Translations under genes and position numbers: made by a program
From: Prorocentrum cordatum
Taxonomy: Eukaryota; Sar; Dinophyceae; Prorocentrales; Prorocentraceae
Direction of reading: 5' to 3'
DNA: 64,000 nucleotides
NCBI GenBank assembly: GCA_963575745.1
Contig: CAUYUJ010021170.1
Location: forward strand, 1,439,301-1,503,300
The notes under the pieces: generated by a model
Seen by the model: only the letters and a program-made list of their open reading frames with translations
Database searches by the model: none
What the model was told of the DNA's origin: nothing
Shown here: piece after piece, positions 52,460-63,870 of the stretch
Layout: each line of letters opens with the position of its first letter
Position numbering within the stretch: position 1 is the stretch's first letter

Positions 52460-52650
52460 TCAGGACCAAACGTCTAAACATGTGCAACAGCTGCACGGAT
52501 GGAGAGCGGCTCCTGTTCAAAATGGGGATATCGCATGAAATGTTCCCGAAGCTCACGGCCAGACGCGTGAACTTGTGCAGCAACCACACGGATGGAAGGC
52601 GTTTGTTTTCAAGACGGGGATATCGCTAGACACCACTTTGAAACGCATGG
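52418..52650. repeat. (TA)n followed by inverted T3 units
   Basis: TA tract at 52418-52457, then CAGCTGCACGGATGGAGAGC and ACCACACGGATGGAAGGCG units. The T3-next-to-TA arrangement also occurs at 49735. Confidence 0.8.
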
Positions 52651-52659
52651 TATTGTACC

Positions 52660-53490
52660 GTGTCGCGTGCCCAGCTAAGCGCTAGAAAGATGCAGCACAA
52701 CTCTTTTTTCGAAGCGGGGCTGCTGTCTGATATGGCAAGCCCGCGCGGCGCTTGCTTCTCCAGGAGGAATTCCTTGTAGTGGAAAACGGAAGCCCAAAGC
52801 TCATGGGAATTTATTTTGAGGGGACGTGGGACGGGAGGGTGTATTGCAACATCGCCCATGCATCGTGGAGTTCCTTTGGTCCTCCTCCTCCCTCCTCGTC
52901 ATCCTGCACTTATACCCCCAGGACGAAAGTTTTTTCTCTTGGGCCCGGAACGACGGTGTGAAGTCTTGAGCAGACCCGTATGAGATAACCGCCGTCGGAT
53001 CCCATGAACTTCGCGCGGATCCAAATGTGGTTTTGGTGTTTATTTCGGTGGATCCGTTTTCCGCCCGCGCGGATCCGATTCCGGATTTTCCCGGACCCGT
53101 GTCTGGTTTTATTTTGCACGGCGGGTCCGAATTCTACCCTGTTTTAAATTTCCAATACTAAATTTAAACAGGGGGCCCGGAGAAATCGGATCCGCGGACC
53201 CCGCAAACCGCCCGTGTTAAGATTATATGGGGGAGGGGGGTTCGGTAATCAACTTTCCACGATGGGCCCTGCGTCGTCTCGCGCACTCCCACCAACTCCC
53301 CGCGCGAGCGGGCCCCATTTAACATGAATCCATACACCCCTCTCCCCCCGGACGCTGCACACAGCTCGTCTGGTCGCCGTCCGTTCGGCGGCGCCGACGT
53401 TGTCTCGCGAATTCCTCACGGCCATTTTCACATCAAGAGGAAAATCTTTCGTCCTGCGTAAGTATATATTCGTCATATTATCCCTCCTCC
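52660..53490. other. Spacer; GGATCC-rich segment and an AT hairpin
   Basis: 52990-53210 has repeated GGATCC sites and CGCGCGGATCC motifs. 53137-53172 forms CCCTGTTTTAAATTT / AAATTTAAACAGGG. No gene seen. Confidence 0.5.
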
Positions 53491-53610
53491 CGTCATCATC
53501 ATCATCGCCTTCATCATCGTCATCATCACCGTCATCAATATTATAACGTTCATCAGCATCACCATCATCATCGTCATCATCACGATCATCTTCACATTCA
53601 TCTTGTTTTT
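53490..53610 (+). repeat. (ATC)n microsatellite, irregular
   Basis: CATCATCGTCATCACCGTC-type triplets. Confidence 0.88.
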
Positions 53611-53837
53611 TTGCGCGGACAGCAACAGTGGAACTCCAGCCACGCCCGCCTGTCCCACGATAAGGAACTAACGCCGTGCACTGAGCGACGGAGCACTTGC
53701 ACCAGAGTGTCTGGGGAGCCCGGGGCAAACATTAACACCGACAACGAAACATAAATCTAAGGTGGTGTAAATCGCGCGGTGCAGATGTAAGTGCTTCGCC
53801 AGGCTACCCAAACAGGCAGACTGCTTGGGTGGAGGAA

Positions 53838-53896
53838 GGAACAGGAGGAGGAGGACGAGGAGGAGGAGGAGGAGGAGGAGGAGGAGGAGGGGGAAG
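53838..53896 (+). repeat. (GGA)n microsatellite
   Basis: Short GGA tract. Confidence 0.92.
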
Positions 53897-54104
53897 GGAG
53901 AGGCGAGAGAGAACACTTCAAATCAAGGAGCGGCGCTCAAACCAATCTGCCATAGGCGAGCCGTCGCGCGCACCCAAGGACTAGGAGAACGGGCACCAGT
54001 ACAGACGTAGTGGCCTCGGAGGTCATCGCCCGACTGCCTGTCAGTCTGGGCACCCACATGACCACTGCAGAGTAAGCGCAGAAAACTGGCTACACTGTTT
54101 TGAC

Positions 54105-54300
54105 TCCGTCATCGTCATCATCAGCAGCATCATCAACGTCATCCGCATCAACATCATTACCATAATCATCCTCCTCCTCCTCCTCATCATCATCATCATC
54201 ATCCTCATTTCTCTCCTATCCTTCTCCCCCCTCCCTTCCCCATCCCTCCTCCTTCCTCCTCCCCCTACCCTCCCTCCCTCCTTTCCTCCCTCCCTCGCCC
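54105..54300 (+). repeat. (ATC)n then CCT/CCCT-rich tract
   Basis: CATCATCATCAGCAGC at 54105-54210 running into CTCCCTCC sequence. Confidence 0.85.
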
Positions 54301-54844
54301 CTGTGAACAACTGCGCCGCGTCGCGCCACCAGCCATGTCGGTCGGGCGGTGGGGGCATTCCGCCTGCGACTCCCCCACATGCTATGAGCCCGAATCTGTA
54401 ACTACACCCCCGACGGCTGCTCTTTGCGTCGGCGGCCGGGCAGAGGCCACTGCTCCGGCGATCGGGCACCAGTGGGGCGCGCTAGAGGCAAAGCCCAACA
54501 GCTGCACAGCCCGCGGCCGTCCGATGTGGCTCGCGCTCGGGCGCCGCGCGCCTCAGCATCAGCCGTTTCTTTGAGGCAGCTGCACGAGTGCAGGGCGGCT
54601 GCCTCTGCAAACGGGGGGCTCTGGCTCATGAAGACTGGTACACTCCGTGGGGACTCTGGCTTGGCTTTGGCTTTGGCTCCGTGGGGGCTTGGCTCTACTC
54701 TTGAAAACGGGGGCGCTCTGGCCTTTGAAAGCTGGCACGGCGGGGGCAGTGGACAAGGAACCCTCAGACGAGGAACCCAGGGTCTGGAAGCCCGTCGAAC
54801 TCCAGTCGTGGATCGGCCATGGACATCACCGCCGCCCTCGTCAG

Positions 54845-55258
54845 ATGGAGGAGGAGGAGGAGGAGGAGGAGGAGGAGGAGGAGGAGGAGGAGGAGTAGGA
54901 GGAGTGAGGAGTGAGGAGGAGGGAGGAGGGAGGGAGAGGGGAGGAGGGAGGAGGGGAGGAGGATGAGGAGGATGAGGGAGGGGAGGGTGGGGAAGGAGGA
55001 GGGAGGAGTGCGGGGGCGGGAAGGAGGAGGGAGGAGGGAGTAGGAGGGAAGGGAGGAGGGAGAGGGAGGATGGGACGGGGAGGAGGGTGAGGATGGAGAG
55101 GGAGGAGGGAGGAGGGAGGACGGGGAGGAGGAAGGAGAGGGAGGAGGAGGAGGAGGAGGATGGAGGAGCGGAGGAGGAAGAGGAGGAGGTAGGAGGAGGA
55201 TGAGGGAGTAGGAGGAGGAGGAGGAGAGGAGGAGGAGGGAGGGAGTAGAGGAGATAAG
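54845..55258 (+). repeat. (GGA)n microsatellite, decayed
   Basis: Starts pure and degenerates into GGAGGGAGGA, GATGAGG and GTAGGAGG variants. Confidence 0.92.
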
Positions 55259-55426
55259 GAATCCTCCAGGGGCTGCAGTCTGCAGCCTCCTGGGCGCATT
55301 CCTCAACCAACGCGCCCCCCCCCCCGTGCTCCGTGGCCAGTGGCTCCACGCGTGCAGCCTTCTGCGCGGGTGGAGGGCGATCCTTCTTCACGGTTTGCCC
55401 CTAGCCTGGCACACCGCCAAAACCCA

Positions 55427-55712
55427 TCCTCCTCCCTCCTCCTCCGCCTCGCTCCTCCTCCTCCTCCCTCCCTCCGCCTCCTCCTCCCGACCCCTCCTCC
55501 TCCTCCTCCCCTCTTCCCGTCCTCCTCCTCCTTTCCTCCTCCTCCTCCTCCTCCTCCTCCTCCTCCTCCTCCTCCTCCTCCTCCTCCTCCTCCTCCGCCC
55601 CTCTCCTCCTCCTCCTCCTCCTCCTCCCCTCCTCCCCCCTCCTCACCCCTCTGTCCCCTCCTCCTCCTCCTCCTCCTCCTCCTCCTCCTCCTCCTCCTCC
55701 TCCTCCTCCTCG
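55427..55712 (+). repeat. (CCT)n microsatellite
   Basis: CCT with CCCCT and CGC variants. It faces the GGA array at 54845-55258 across about 170 bp, so the pair can form an imperfect inverted repeat. Confidence 0.94.
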
Positions 55713-55719
55713 CCCGACT

Positions 55720-56140
55720 TCCACTGGCCCAAACTTGCAGGGCCCGACAGGCACAGTGGTGCAGCAGCTGCCACGGGCGGCGGCCAGAGCACTTCCAATG
55801 TCGGGCTCTGGCGTGGCAGGGACTTGACCCTTCGGCTCCAGGAAGGCACTGAACATTTCCAAATAGGGCCCCCCCGCCTAAATAGAAAGCCCATAGGGGC
55901 ACTCGTTTTTCAGGGGGGCATTCCCCGAAACGGTAAGGAGCCCGCCACCGGTGCGCAGGCTGGTCGCGGAGAGTCCTCAGGCTGCTTGCGTGGTCCATAT
56001 GGGGTATCGTAAACCTGCTGGCCCCGGAAAGCTGCTGCTTGGGACGCGCGGCTCTGAAAGTTGCTGCTGGGCTGCTGTGATGTCTGTGTTGCTTGCCTCT
56101 TGCCTCTCCAGTCCCGTCTCCATTGTACTGTCAACCGCAA
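55720..56140. other. Spacer without recognised gene
   Basis: Short open frames only; a partial inverted similarity around GAACATTTCC / GGAAATGTTC-type sequence was not strong enough to call. Confidence 0.35.
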
Positions 56141-57480
56141 GGGGAGCCCACTTCGAAGGCGGCCCTAAAAGGCACCAACGAGACTCAAGATCCCAAGACG
56201 GTCGAACGTGATCCCAAGATACCTCTGGGGTTGCCCAGGAGGGCACGAGACGCCCGCGAGAGAGCGAAACATTGAAAACAATAGTGGCTCGAATGTTTTT
56301 GTCCCTCGCATGTTATTTCCCTAGAGTGTCCCCAAATCGCTCCAAGATGACCCCCAGAGCCTCCGAAACCGCCGAGGACAGCCCCAAGGTGGCCCCAAAA
56401 GGCCCAGGCAAGACAGCCACAGAGACCCCCAGGATGGTCCAAGGACTGCCGAAGCGGGCCCAGGAGGCCCCCAAGAGGGCCCTGACAGAGGCACAAGAGG
56501 GGGAAAACGAAGGGGCCTTCGGAGCATTTGCCTTACGTATTCTTTCAAAGACCCTTAGCATGCCCCCAAGAGGCACCCAGAGGCCCCCAAGACTCCCCCG
56601 AGAGGCCCCAGGAGGCCATCAAGGTGCCCTTCAGAGACCCCGGAAATGCCTCCAAAAAGGCCCTCGAGATGCCTCCCAAGAGACCCGACAAAATCCTCCC
56701 AAAGAGGCCCACTGTACGCGACCCAGTCAACGGGGCGGTTTTGGCCCAAAGTCACGATTGTTATCCCGAAGAAGCCGTAAGGGCCCCTCCAGATAGAGTA
56801 GCTGACATACGTACCGCGTTACGACTCTCAATGCTGCGCGACAGCTGGCCAAGCTCACAGGGAACGGGGTGGGTCGCGGGGTGGGTCGCGGGTGGGTCGC
56901 GGGTGGGACGACGACAACAACAACAACAACGCAACAACGCAACAACGCAACAAGCAGAATTCTCACCACAGATCCCCACTTCAGCCACGCACCCAGGGAC
57001 AATGAATGACCGTTCGGCACCCTCACTCTGATGAATAACTACGCATACAAGTCACAACACGTCCTTAGAACATCTTCAGGTCGGTCATAAACAGACCAGG
57101 ATGATTCGGAACCCAAGACCGCCCCCAAAGGGGCCTAGCAAGTCCGTCACCAAGAAACCAACGGAAGACTCCCCTCCAATATTGGCCCAATATCCCCAAT
57201 TCTCCAAAGATGCTGCCAAGAGGTTCAGAGGTTCCCAAGACGGCCACGAGTCCCAAGACGGCACTGAGATGGCCGAGTAGCTTTCCAAGACGCTCCAAGA
57301 GGGCCTGAAGAGGACTCCCCAGGGGGCTCACACGACGTTCAACCCACGACGAAGCAATGGGATGGGCTTCGAGTGGCAGCTGGATCAGGCGCAGGCAACG
57401 ATGGCCCAACATGCGCTCCCAGATTGTCGAAGAGAGCCCCAGGCCCCCAGAGGGCCCCCAGGAAGCCCGCGCGCCAGATC
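56140..57480 (+). repeat. Low-complexity family T5, two blocks
   Basis: 56140-56740 and 57070-57480 with CCCCCAAGAGGC, CCCAAGACGG and GAGAGGCCCC motifs. Between them is a short GGGTCGCGGGTGGGTCGC / ACAACAACGCAACAACGC segment (56860-56960). Confidence 0.75.
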
Positions 57481-57829
57481 CGAGGACAGGGCGCCCTAGG
57501 GGGGGGCTCCTGGGAGTGGAGCGCTGTGCGATGCGAGCGACCCCCCCCCACCAAGAAAAACTGGCCTGATGCAGCTCGAGCCCTCGAAAAGGTCGCCGCG
57601 CCTCCGTCTGGCCTCTCCCTCCTCGTTCCCCGCCTCCTCCCCGGCCCGCTCCAGTTCCAGCTCCCTCTCTCCCTCCCGCCTTTTGGGCCGCCTCTCATCC
57701 TGACGCCGATCATGATCGAAGGAGAAAACGACAAAATATGGAGAGGAATCTGCAAGCCGAGAGAGAGGCGGGGGCTGGGCGGGCGGTCCCTGCCTCCGCC
57801 GCGTGCTTCCACCACTCCGACGCCCCCGC

Positions 57830-58570
57830 GTTGCCTCCCTTCCTCCCTCTTCATTCCCCCTCCTTTCTCCTCCTTTATCCCCCTCCATTATCCTCCTCCC
57901 CCTCCACCCCCTCCTCCCCCTCCTCCTCCTCCTCCTCCTCCTCCTCCTCCTCCTCCTCCTCCACCACCTCTTTATCCTCCTTTTCCTCCTCCTCCTCCTC
58001 CTCCCCCTCCTCCTCCTCTCCCCTCCTCCTCCTCCTCCTCCTCCTCCTCCTCCTACCCTCCCCCTCCCCCTCTTCCTCCCCCTCCTCCTCCTCCTCACTC
58101 CTCCTCCCCTTCTCCTCCTCCTCCTTCTCCCCCTCCTCCTTTTCCTCCTCCTCCGCCTCCTCCTCCCCCTCCACCTCCTCCACCCCTCCTCCTCCTCCTC
58201 CTCCTCCTCCCTCTCCTCCTACCTCCTCCTCCTCTCCTCCTCCTCCTCCTCCTCCTCCCCTCCCCCTCTTCCTCCCCTCCTCCTCCTCCTCCTCCTCCTC
58301 CTTCTCCTCCGCCTCCTTCTCCCCTCCTCCTTTTCCTCCTTCCTCCTCCTCCTCCTCCTCCTCCTCCTCCTCCTCCGCCTCCCTCCTCCCCCTCCTCCCC
58401 CTCCTCATCCTCCACTTCCTCTCCTCCTCCACCTCCTCCTCTTTCCTCCTCCGCCTCCTACTCCTCCTCCTCCTCCTCCTCCTCCTCCTCCTCCTCCTCC
58501 TCCTCCTCTTTCCTCCTCCTCCTCCTCCTCCTCCTCCTTCCTCCTCCTTTTCTCCTCCTCCTCCTCCTTG
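57830..58570 (+). repeat. (CCT)n tract forming the 3' end of a putative GH3 intron
   Basis: About 740 bp of CCT ending CTCCTCCTCCTTGCAG, an ideal polypyrimidine tract and AG acceptor directly before the first GH3 exon (58574). The upstream exon was not found. Confidence 0.85.
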
Positions 58571-58573
58571 CAG

Positions 58574-59170
58574 GAGGTGGGCGCCATCGCGAACCTGTTC
58601 CTGGCTGGCGAGGATCGAAGGACACACAACTGCATTGGCATAATCTTTCGGAGTTCCGTGCGGATTACCTGGATCGGCGCTGGACCGCGGAAGTTTATGT
58701 GCAATGCCGTTCGCTGTTCCTCTAGAGGAGACGGCCCACGCGTGGGCGGCCGTGCTCTTCGGCGACCACACCCCTGAGGGCAAGCTGCCGATCGGGATGC
58801 CGCAGACGAAGCTGGACCAGATCCACCCCAAGAAGAAATCCGTCCCCTACTCCGAGGTCGGGCGGGGTTAGGATTGGTATACATCGCTCCAGAGCGTGCC
58901 AGGAACGCTCTTAGAGCGTTCCAGGGCGCTCTGGAGCGGCCGCGGCGCCCGATTCATCCTCTAGAGCCGCTGGATTTCAGAGATCCCCGATACATCGCAG
59001 TCCGATGTTGTCCTGGTTGTAGCTTGCCACGAGGGGTTGGGGACGTCCTACCGTTCGAAGCAGTTCAAGTGGGCGTTCCCCTTCGGCCACGGGCTCTCCT
59101 ACACGACGTTCTCGTACGGCGAGCCAGAGGCTTTCCTGGGCGGCAGCGGCTCGGACGACTGCGACAAGGC
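58574..59170 (+). CDS. Glycoside hydrolase family 3 beta-glucosidase, C-terminal domain fragment (three exons)
   Basis: Exon A 58574-58612 reads EVGAIANLFLAGE; exon B 58728-58856 starts ETAHAWAAVLFGDHTPEGKL and ends SVPYSE; exon C starts at 59034 with GLGTSYRSKQFKWAF and carries PFGHGLSYTTFSY. Joined, they give the GH3 C-terminal signatures: PGEETGNAWADVLFGD-like, GKLP, VPYSEG and FPFGHGLSYTTF. These enzymes hydrolyse terminal beta-D-glucosides; the catalytic N-terminal barrel is not in the part I can see. All three acceptors are AG|G, as known for dinoflagellates. Exon C ends before the ATG array at 59188; CAAG|GC at about 59165 could be a GC donor. No following fibronectin-like domain was found, so the gene may be truncated. 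Confidence 0.75.
58613..58727 (+). other. GH3 intron 1 (GA-AG, 115 bp) carrying a P1-family repeat
   Basis: GAGGA occurs at both junctions (58610-58614 and 58725-58729). Inside are GCATTGGCATAA / TTTATGTGCAATGC inverted ends and TGCGGATTACCTGGATCGGC, related to the palindrome at 8355-8523 and to 14557-14610. Confidence 0.65.
58857..59033 (+). other. GH3 intron 2 (GT-AG, 177 bp) with a hairpin
   Basis: Starts GTCGGGCGGGG, ends TTGCCACGAG. CGAGG is duplicated at the junctions (58853-58857 and 59030-59034). GCTCCAGAGCG...AACGCTCT pairs with AGAGCGTT...CGCTCTGGAGC (58886-58939). Confidence 0.7.
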
Positions 59171-59187
59171 CTGGCGGCATGCAGAAG

Positions 59188-59392
<205 letters not shown>

Positions 59393-59393
59393 C

Positions 59394-60175
59394 GAACGAG
59401 ACGCGAACACCGACTACCTCCGCACCAAGTACGACCAGGGCATGGCCTACGTTGAAGGGGCTCTCAACAGCTACTGTGTGTCCCACGAACTGCGGGACGA
59501 GCACCCTTTCTACATGAGCCAGCGACAAACTACTCAAACAACTTCTTGGCTAACATGTTGACCGACCCCAGGAGCCGCAGACACGACGACATGCATGACC
59601 AGGCAGTGGTGCTGCAGCATAGCAGAGGTATTCCTACGGGCATCAAGGTATCTATACGACACAACCCTACGTGCGCGCTAATACCATTCCTCGTCACCGA
59701 CCTACAGAAGGAAACCACAATCGAGGCAATGGTCAAGATGGCCGAGCTCATCACCAACCTGACCCCCGTGCCTGAGAGCAAGGCGCAGAACCACCAGAAC
59801 CGACTGCCGACACCAGACCCACCGACTGTATACGACCTACTGCCACCGACCGACTCTCACAGCGGGACCGCACCACGGCAATTCGGACACCTGGATCAAC
59901 AGTCATCGACTTCAAGACTGAGTGCAGTTGAGCAGACCAACGAGGATAACTTGCTGCAGCCCAAATGGACCACGGCCCCGACTGGCAGAACGGCAGCTAG
60001 CAACGCCCCCGGCCACCAAGCACCACGCCAGACGCAGCAGCACGCCGTCGGCGAAATCAGCATGGCTGCAACGACCCGCAAGATGATCACGGACCATGAC
60101 GCCGGAGGGGACGATCCCCACACCGCCGAAAGCAAACCGGCAACGACGCCGCCCTCAGACGGACATCGCAACATC
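59394..60175 (+). CDS. Unrecognised coding-like region
   Basis: Composition differs from the surroundings: lower GC, little repetition, good codon-like texture. One frame at 59394-59545 reads ERDANTDYLRTKYDQGMAYV, and GALNSYCVSHELRDEHPF. A second frame opens at 59546 (MANMLTDPRSRRHDDMHDQA), continues PFLVTDLQKETTIEAMVKMA, and becomes Gln/Thr/Pro-rich before running into the CCT array at 60180. The two are probably parts of one sequence separated by a frameshift or intron near 59520-59545. I do not recognise a family. Confidence 0.35.
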
Positions 60176-60179
60176 GATG

Positions 60180-60312
60180 CCTCCTCCCCCTCCTCCTCCT
60201 CCTCCTCCTCCTCCTCCTCCTCCTCCTCCCCCCTCCTCCTCCTCCTTCTCCTCCTCCTCCTCCTCCTCCTCCTCCTCCTCCTCCTCCTCCTCCTCCTCCT
60301 CCTCCTCCTCCT
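60180..60312 (+). repeat. (CCT)n microsatellite
   Basis: Nearly pure CCT with one CCCCC interruption. Confidence 0.95.
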
Positions 60313-60610
60313 GGGGAGGGGCGGTGGCGCCCGTGCCGGCCCCTCGGCCCCTCCGGGGCCCCCCCCGCGGCCGCGGCCATGTCACGGGCTCGAACGTGAG
60401 CGTGGCCCGGACCACCTCGGCGGGGCGGCGGGCACGGCGCCGCACGGCGGGGGGGGGGGCGGGGCGGGGCGGGGAGGCGAGGGGCAGGCGAGGTAGGGGG
60501 TAGGGGGGGGGAAGGAGGAGGGGAGAGGGGGGGGGGGCGCACAGGCGAGGAGGCGGGGAGGGAGGAGGGGGAGGAGAGGGGGGAGCAGCATGCACGGAGA
60601 AGGTAGCAAA
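60313..60610. other. GC-rich spacer
   Basis: G-runs (GGGGCGGGGCGGGGC, GGGGGGGGG) that could form G-quadruplexes on the plus strand at 60449-60535. No gene. Confidence 0.45.
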
Positions 60611-60845
60611 CGGAGGAGGAGGAAAAGGATGAGGAGGAGGAGGCGGGGGAGGAGGAGGAGGAGGAGGAGGATGCTGACGATGACGATGATGACGATGACG
60701 GTGGTGATGATGATGCTGATGGTGATGACGGCAATGACGATTATGCTAGTACACGGTAATGACACTGCTGGTGGTGATGACGGTGATGGTGATGTTACTG
60801 TTGTTGATGGTGCTGGTGATGGTGATGTTGGTGGTAGTGGCGATG
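60610..60845 (+). repeat. (GGA)n then (GATGAC/GGTGAT)n array at the LINE-E 3' end
   Basis: GGA to about 60670, then GATGACGATGATG and GGTGATGGTGATGTT triplets up to the LINE-E coding tail. Confidence 0.88.
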
Positions 60846-62870
60846 CTGACGATGTTGATGATCCGAGCCACGTTCTGGACCCCCGCCTGCTTGAGGATGC
60901 CGCTGCACGGCTTGGCGAAGTCCTTCATCAACCCCTCGCGATGCAGCCGCAGGCCATGCAGTAGTGGACCTGCAGGGTCGCGTCATAATCCGCCAGGTGC
61001 GTCTCGCGCGCCTTCTGCAGGCCCACCTGGGCGTCCCAGCTCAGCTCCCCGCCGGAGGGCGAGGCCTCCTTGGCCTCCAGCTCCCCGCGCGGCTCCCTCA
61101 ACCAGGCGTCCGATTTGTGCCTCGGCGCCCTCGCTCTGCACTGCTCGCACTTGAAATGCTTCGCGTCCGGGCCCTCTACGATGATGCGCTTGGTTTCCGC
61201 AACGAGCTGCTTGCGCTTCTCGAGCTTCGCCCCCTTCTGGCGCACTTTGGTGGTGGACTGCTGGGATGGCTCCGCGTCCATTGCCGCCGTGAACGTCGCG
61301 TAAACCCTCTTGCGGATCTGCGCCGCAATCTCCTCCGCGACCGTGTTCCTCCGCACCTCGTTCTGGGGGGCCTGAACCTCCTCCGCGATGCCCTCCACGA
61401 ACTCGTCGGCGAGGTGGTTGCCCACGTAGTCCCCCATGTCCACTCCCGCCTCGATAGCAACCGGAACCGACATATGGCTCTCGATCTTCGCGACCACAAT
61501 CTCCTTTATCTCGGCCGCTTCCCGGTATCGCTCCCAGAAGTCGTCGTGCGTCATGGGCACCTTCCCTTCGCGAATCCGATCCACACCTCGGGCGACGTAG
61601 CTGGAGTCCGTGATGTGCTTGATCTTCGTGCGCGGTCGCATGTGCTCGAGCATCTCGACCATCGCTGCGAGCTCGCCTCGGTTAACACTCTGCCGCCAAC
61701 CTGCCAAGCCCCTGAAACTGCCTTCGCTCAGCTCCGAGCTGGGTACGATTCTGCCCCGAGCGGTTCTTCTCGTCCACGGTCATCGGAATTCTCGCCCCCC
61801 AAAGAGACGCCTGCCGTGACAACCCGCTCGTTGACGCGTGGGCCTCTCCGACCACTTCGCGCAGCTCTTTTCCTGGCTCAGGTGGCGCCGTGAACTGCGT
61901 CCAGCTCTTGGGCAACATGCCTCTGAAACACAGGCGCGGCTGGATCTCGATCGGGGAGACGTAAGACCCGGGCACGGGGGACTCGGAAATCCCTGACGAG
62001 GTCGTCAAAAAAATGACGAGGCCGAGCCTGCATTTTGACGAGGCCTCCCGCTGCAGACATCCCACGAAACTCCTCCTCGTCAAAATCCGAGTCGCGGTCG
62101 TCAAAAAACGATGACGACCCCGAGTCCTGGCAAACCCGGGTCTTACGCTCCCCCGACTCGACCCCCTCGTCGGCCTTCTCCTCCGAGCACCTGGACTTCT
62201 CGCGCTCGAGGACGATGCCGCTGCGCCAGCGCTCCCACGCGCGATGCCCCCAGGGTTTCTGGCTCCTCCTCGCGCCTGGGCCTCGGCGCGCCCTCGGCTT
62301 CGATCCCCGCGCCGACGACCCGCTGCCGCGGCCAGACACCTCCCGTCGCGAAGATCGCCAGCATGGCCCCGGCCTCGTCGAACACGACCTGCTTCTTCTC
62401 GAGCCTCCTCGGCAAAAGCCTCTCGCGGAGGGGAGGTCCGCGCCTCCCTCCAGGGGGCCCCTCCTCGCCCGTGTAGATTCCCCGCTGCCTCTTGGCCCAC
62501 CGCCATCGACCCATGGTGTCCGCGAGCGCCGCGTTCAACCCGCTGGCGCCCGCCTCGTCGCCCAACTCCCTGGGGGGGTCGCCTCCGAAGATCTCGCCGC
62601 TGTCTGAACCCCGGCGCCGCGGGCCGCGAGGCGCCCCGTGCCCAGGTCGAGCCGCGCGCAGACCATCGCCCTGGTGGCTCCTGCAACTCCTCGCCGTCGA
62701 TCACTCTCCTTCTTGGCCTTCATCTCCTGTGCGATCCCCCCCGAAATCCACTCAGTTTCGCGCCTCCCCATGCCCTCGCGGATGATGTGCATCCAGGAGT
62801 CCAGCAGCGAGAAGACCGTTTCACTGTTTAGGGTCGCCTCGCACCAGCTCCAGCTGCAGCAGAGTGGCGA
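60845..62870 (-). mobile_element. LINE-E: 5'-truncated LINE remnant (thumb to tail)
   Basis: Minus-strand order: about 62855-62790, TVFSLLDSWMHIIREG (LINE-B TVFQLLESWFQIVAAL); about 61935-61890, RLCFRGMLPKSWTQF (PCFWLRGLVPREW); 60928-61707, RNase H middle and end; about 60960-60861, MKDFAKPCSGILKQAG (LRDLGKVCSGRLEKAG). The 5' truncation point is next to the (GAC)n at 62894, and the 3' end runs into the GATGTT array. Confidence 0.78.
60928..61707 (-). pseudogene. LINE-E RNase H and Cys-tail fragment
   Basis: 259-codon frame. SVNRGELAAMVEMLEH holds the RNase H Glu, HITDSSYVARGVDRI the middle Asp and GNHLADEFVEG the last Asp, so three of four catalytic positions are intact. The first Asp should lie upstream and was not found. 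The tail has HFKCEQCRAR and YCMACGCIARG. This is the best RNase H in the window outside LINE-B. Confidence 0.78.
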
Positions 62871-62893
62871 GGGGCCAGGCCCAGGGGAGGGGC

Positions 62894-62939
62894 TAGCGAC
62901 GACGGCGACGACGGCAACGACGACGACGGGGACGACGTT

Positions 62940-62974
<35 letters not shown>

Positions 62975-62995
62975 CGACGACGGTAGCGACGAGTT
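62894..62995 (+). repeat. (GAC/GGC)n microsatellite
   Basis: ACGACGGCGACGACG-type triplets. Confidence 0.9.
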
Positions 62996-62999
62996 GAGG

Positions 63000-63560
63000 C
63001 CTGGCTAGCGACCGCGACGCGCCAAAGAATAAACACAACACAATCTCGGGCCAGGCGTGCGACGCCTCACCAGCTGCATCACAATCGCCTTGGCCTGTGA
63101 CGCCTTCGCCTCACCTCGGGGATCTACACTGACCCGGGCCAATCCAAACCCGGGTCAATCGGGCTTTGCAGAACCTTGCAAGGTCCTGCACGCGAGCCCG
63201 TGTCAATGCAGCCTTGGCTCTGCAGGATTCTGCAAGATCCGGCGCTCGGGCTGACTCCAGTTTGCATCGACCCCGTCTCAAGGCTCCCGGTCACCAGGCC
63301 TAGACGCCTCCGGCGGCTGCCAAGTAGCTCGCCGATCGGCTCCTCACATGTCAGAGCCGCGGCAGGGGCAAGCAACGCTGGTTTCCCCTCGGAATCGAAG
63401 CTCGTGGCACCGCCGCCCTGAGTTGAGAACAGGGACAACACTTCGAGCACGAGACAATGAAATCACGGGTCAGGTTGCCCTGTGGTTCCGTACAGCACCA
63501 CGCCAAGGGGCGAGCATATATGATCCTGGGTCGAGGGTTCACAGGTGGCACCTCCCCCTA
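63000..63560. other. Spacer without recognised gene
   Basis: Contains three related CAGAA/GGATTCTGCAAGATCC and CTTGCAAGGTCCTGCACGCG segments (63165-63240), suggesting a short degenerate repeat. No coding signature. Confidence 0.4.
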
Positions 63561-63629
63561 GATGGGATGGGTCCCAAGGTTCCACAAGCCCACCCCCGCA
63601 GATGGGATGGGGGGGGGGGGGCGACGCCG

Positions 63630-63666
63630 ACGCACCGACGCCGACGCCGACGCAGACGCCGACGCA

Positions 63667-63702
<36 letters not shown>

Positions 63703-63760
63703 AACGCCGCCGCCAACACCGACGCCGACGCCGACGCCGACGCCACCGCCTCCGACGCCA

Positions 63761-63809
<49 letters not shown>

Positions 63810-63870
63810 ACGACGGACGACGGACGACGGACGACGGACGACGACGACGACGACGACGACGAACCACCCC
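63630..63870 (+). repeat. (GACGCC)n then (GAC)n / (GGACGAC)n array
   Basis: GACGCC hexamers give way to GAC triplets and a short GGACGACGGACGAC heptamer block. Confidence 0.93.

Noticed and set aside
57373-58777. Long Pro/Ser/Leu-rich open frames (for example 450 codons from 57373)
   Set aside because: Direct readings of (CCT)n. The same explanation removes all long poly-Gly, poly-Glu, poly-Arg, poly-Leu, poly-His and poly-Asp frames in the window.
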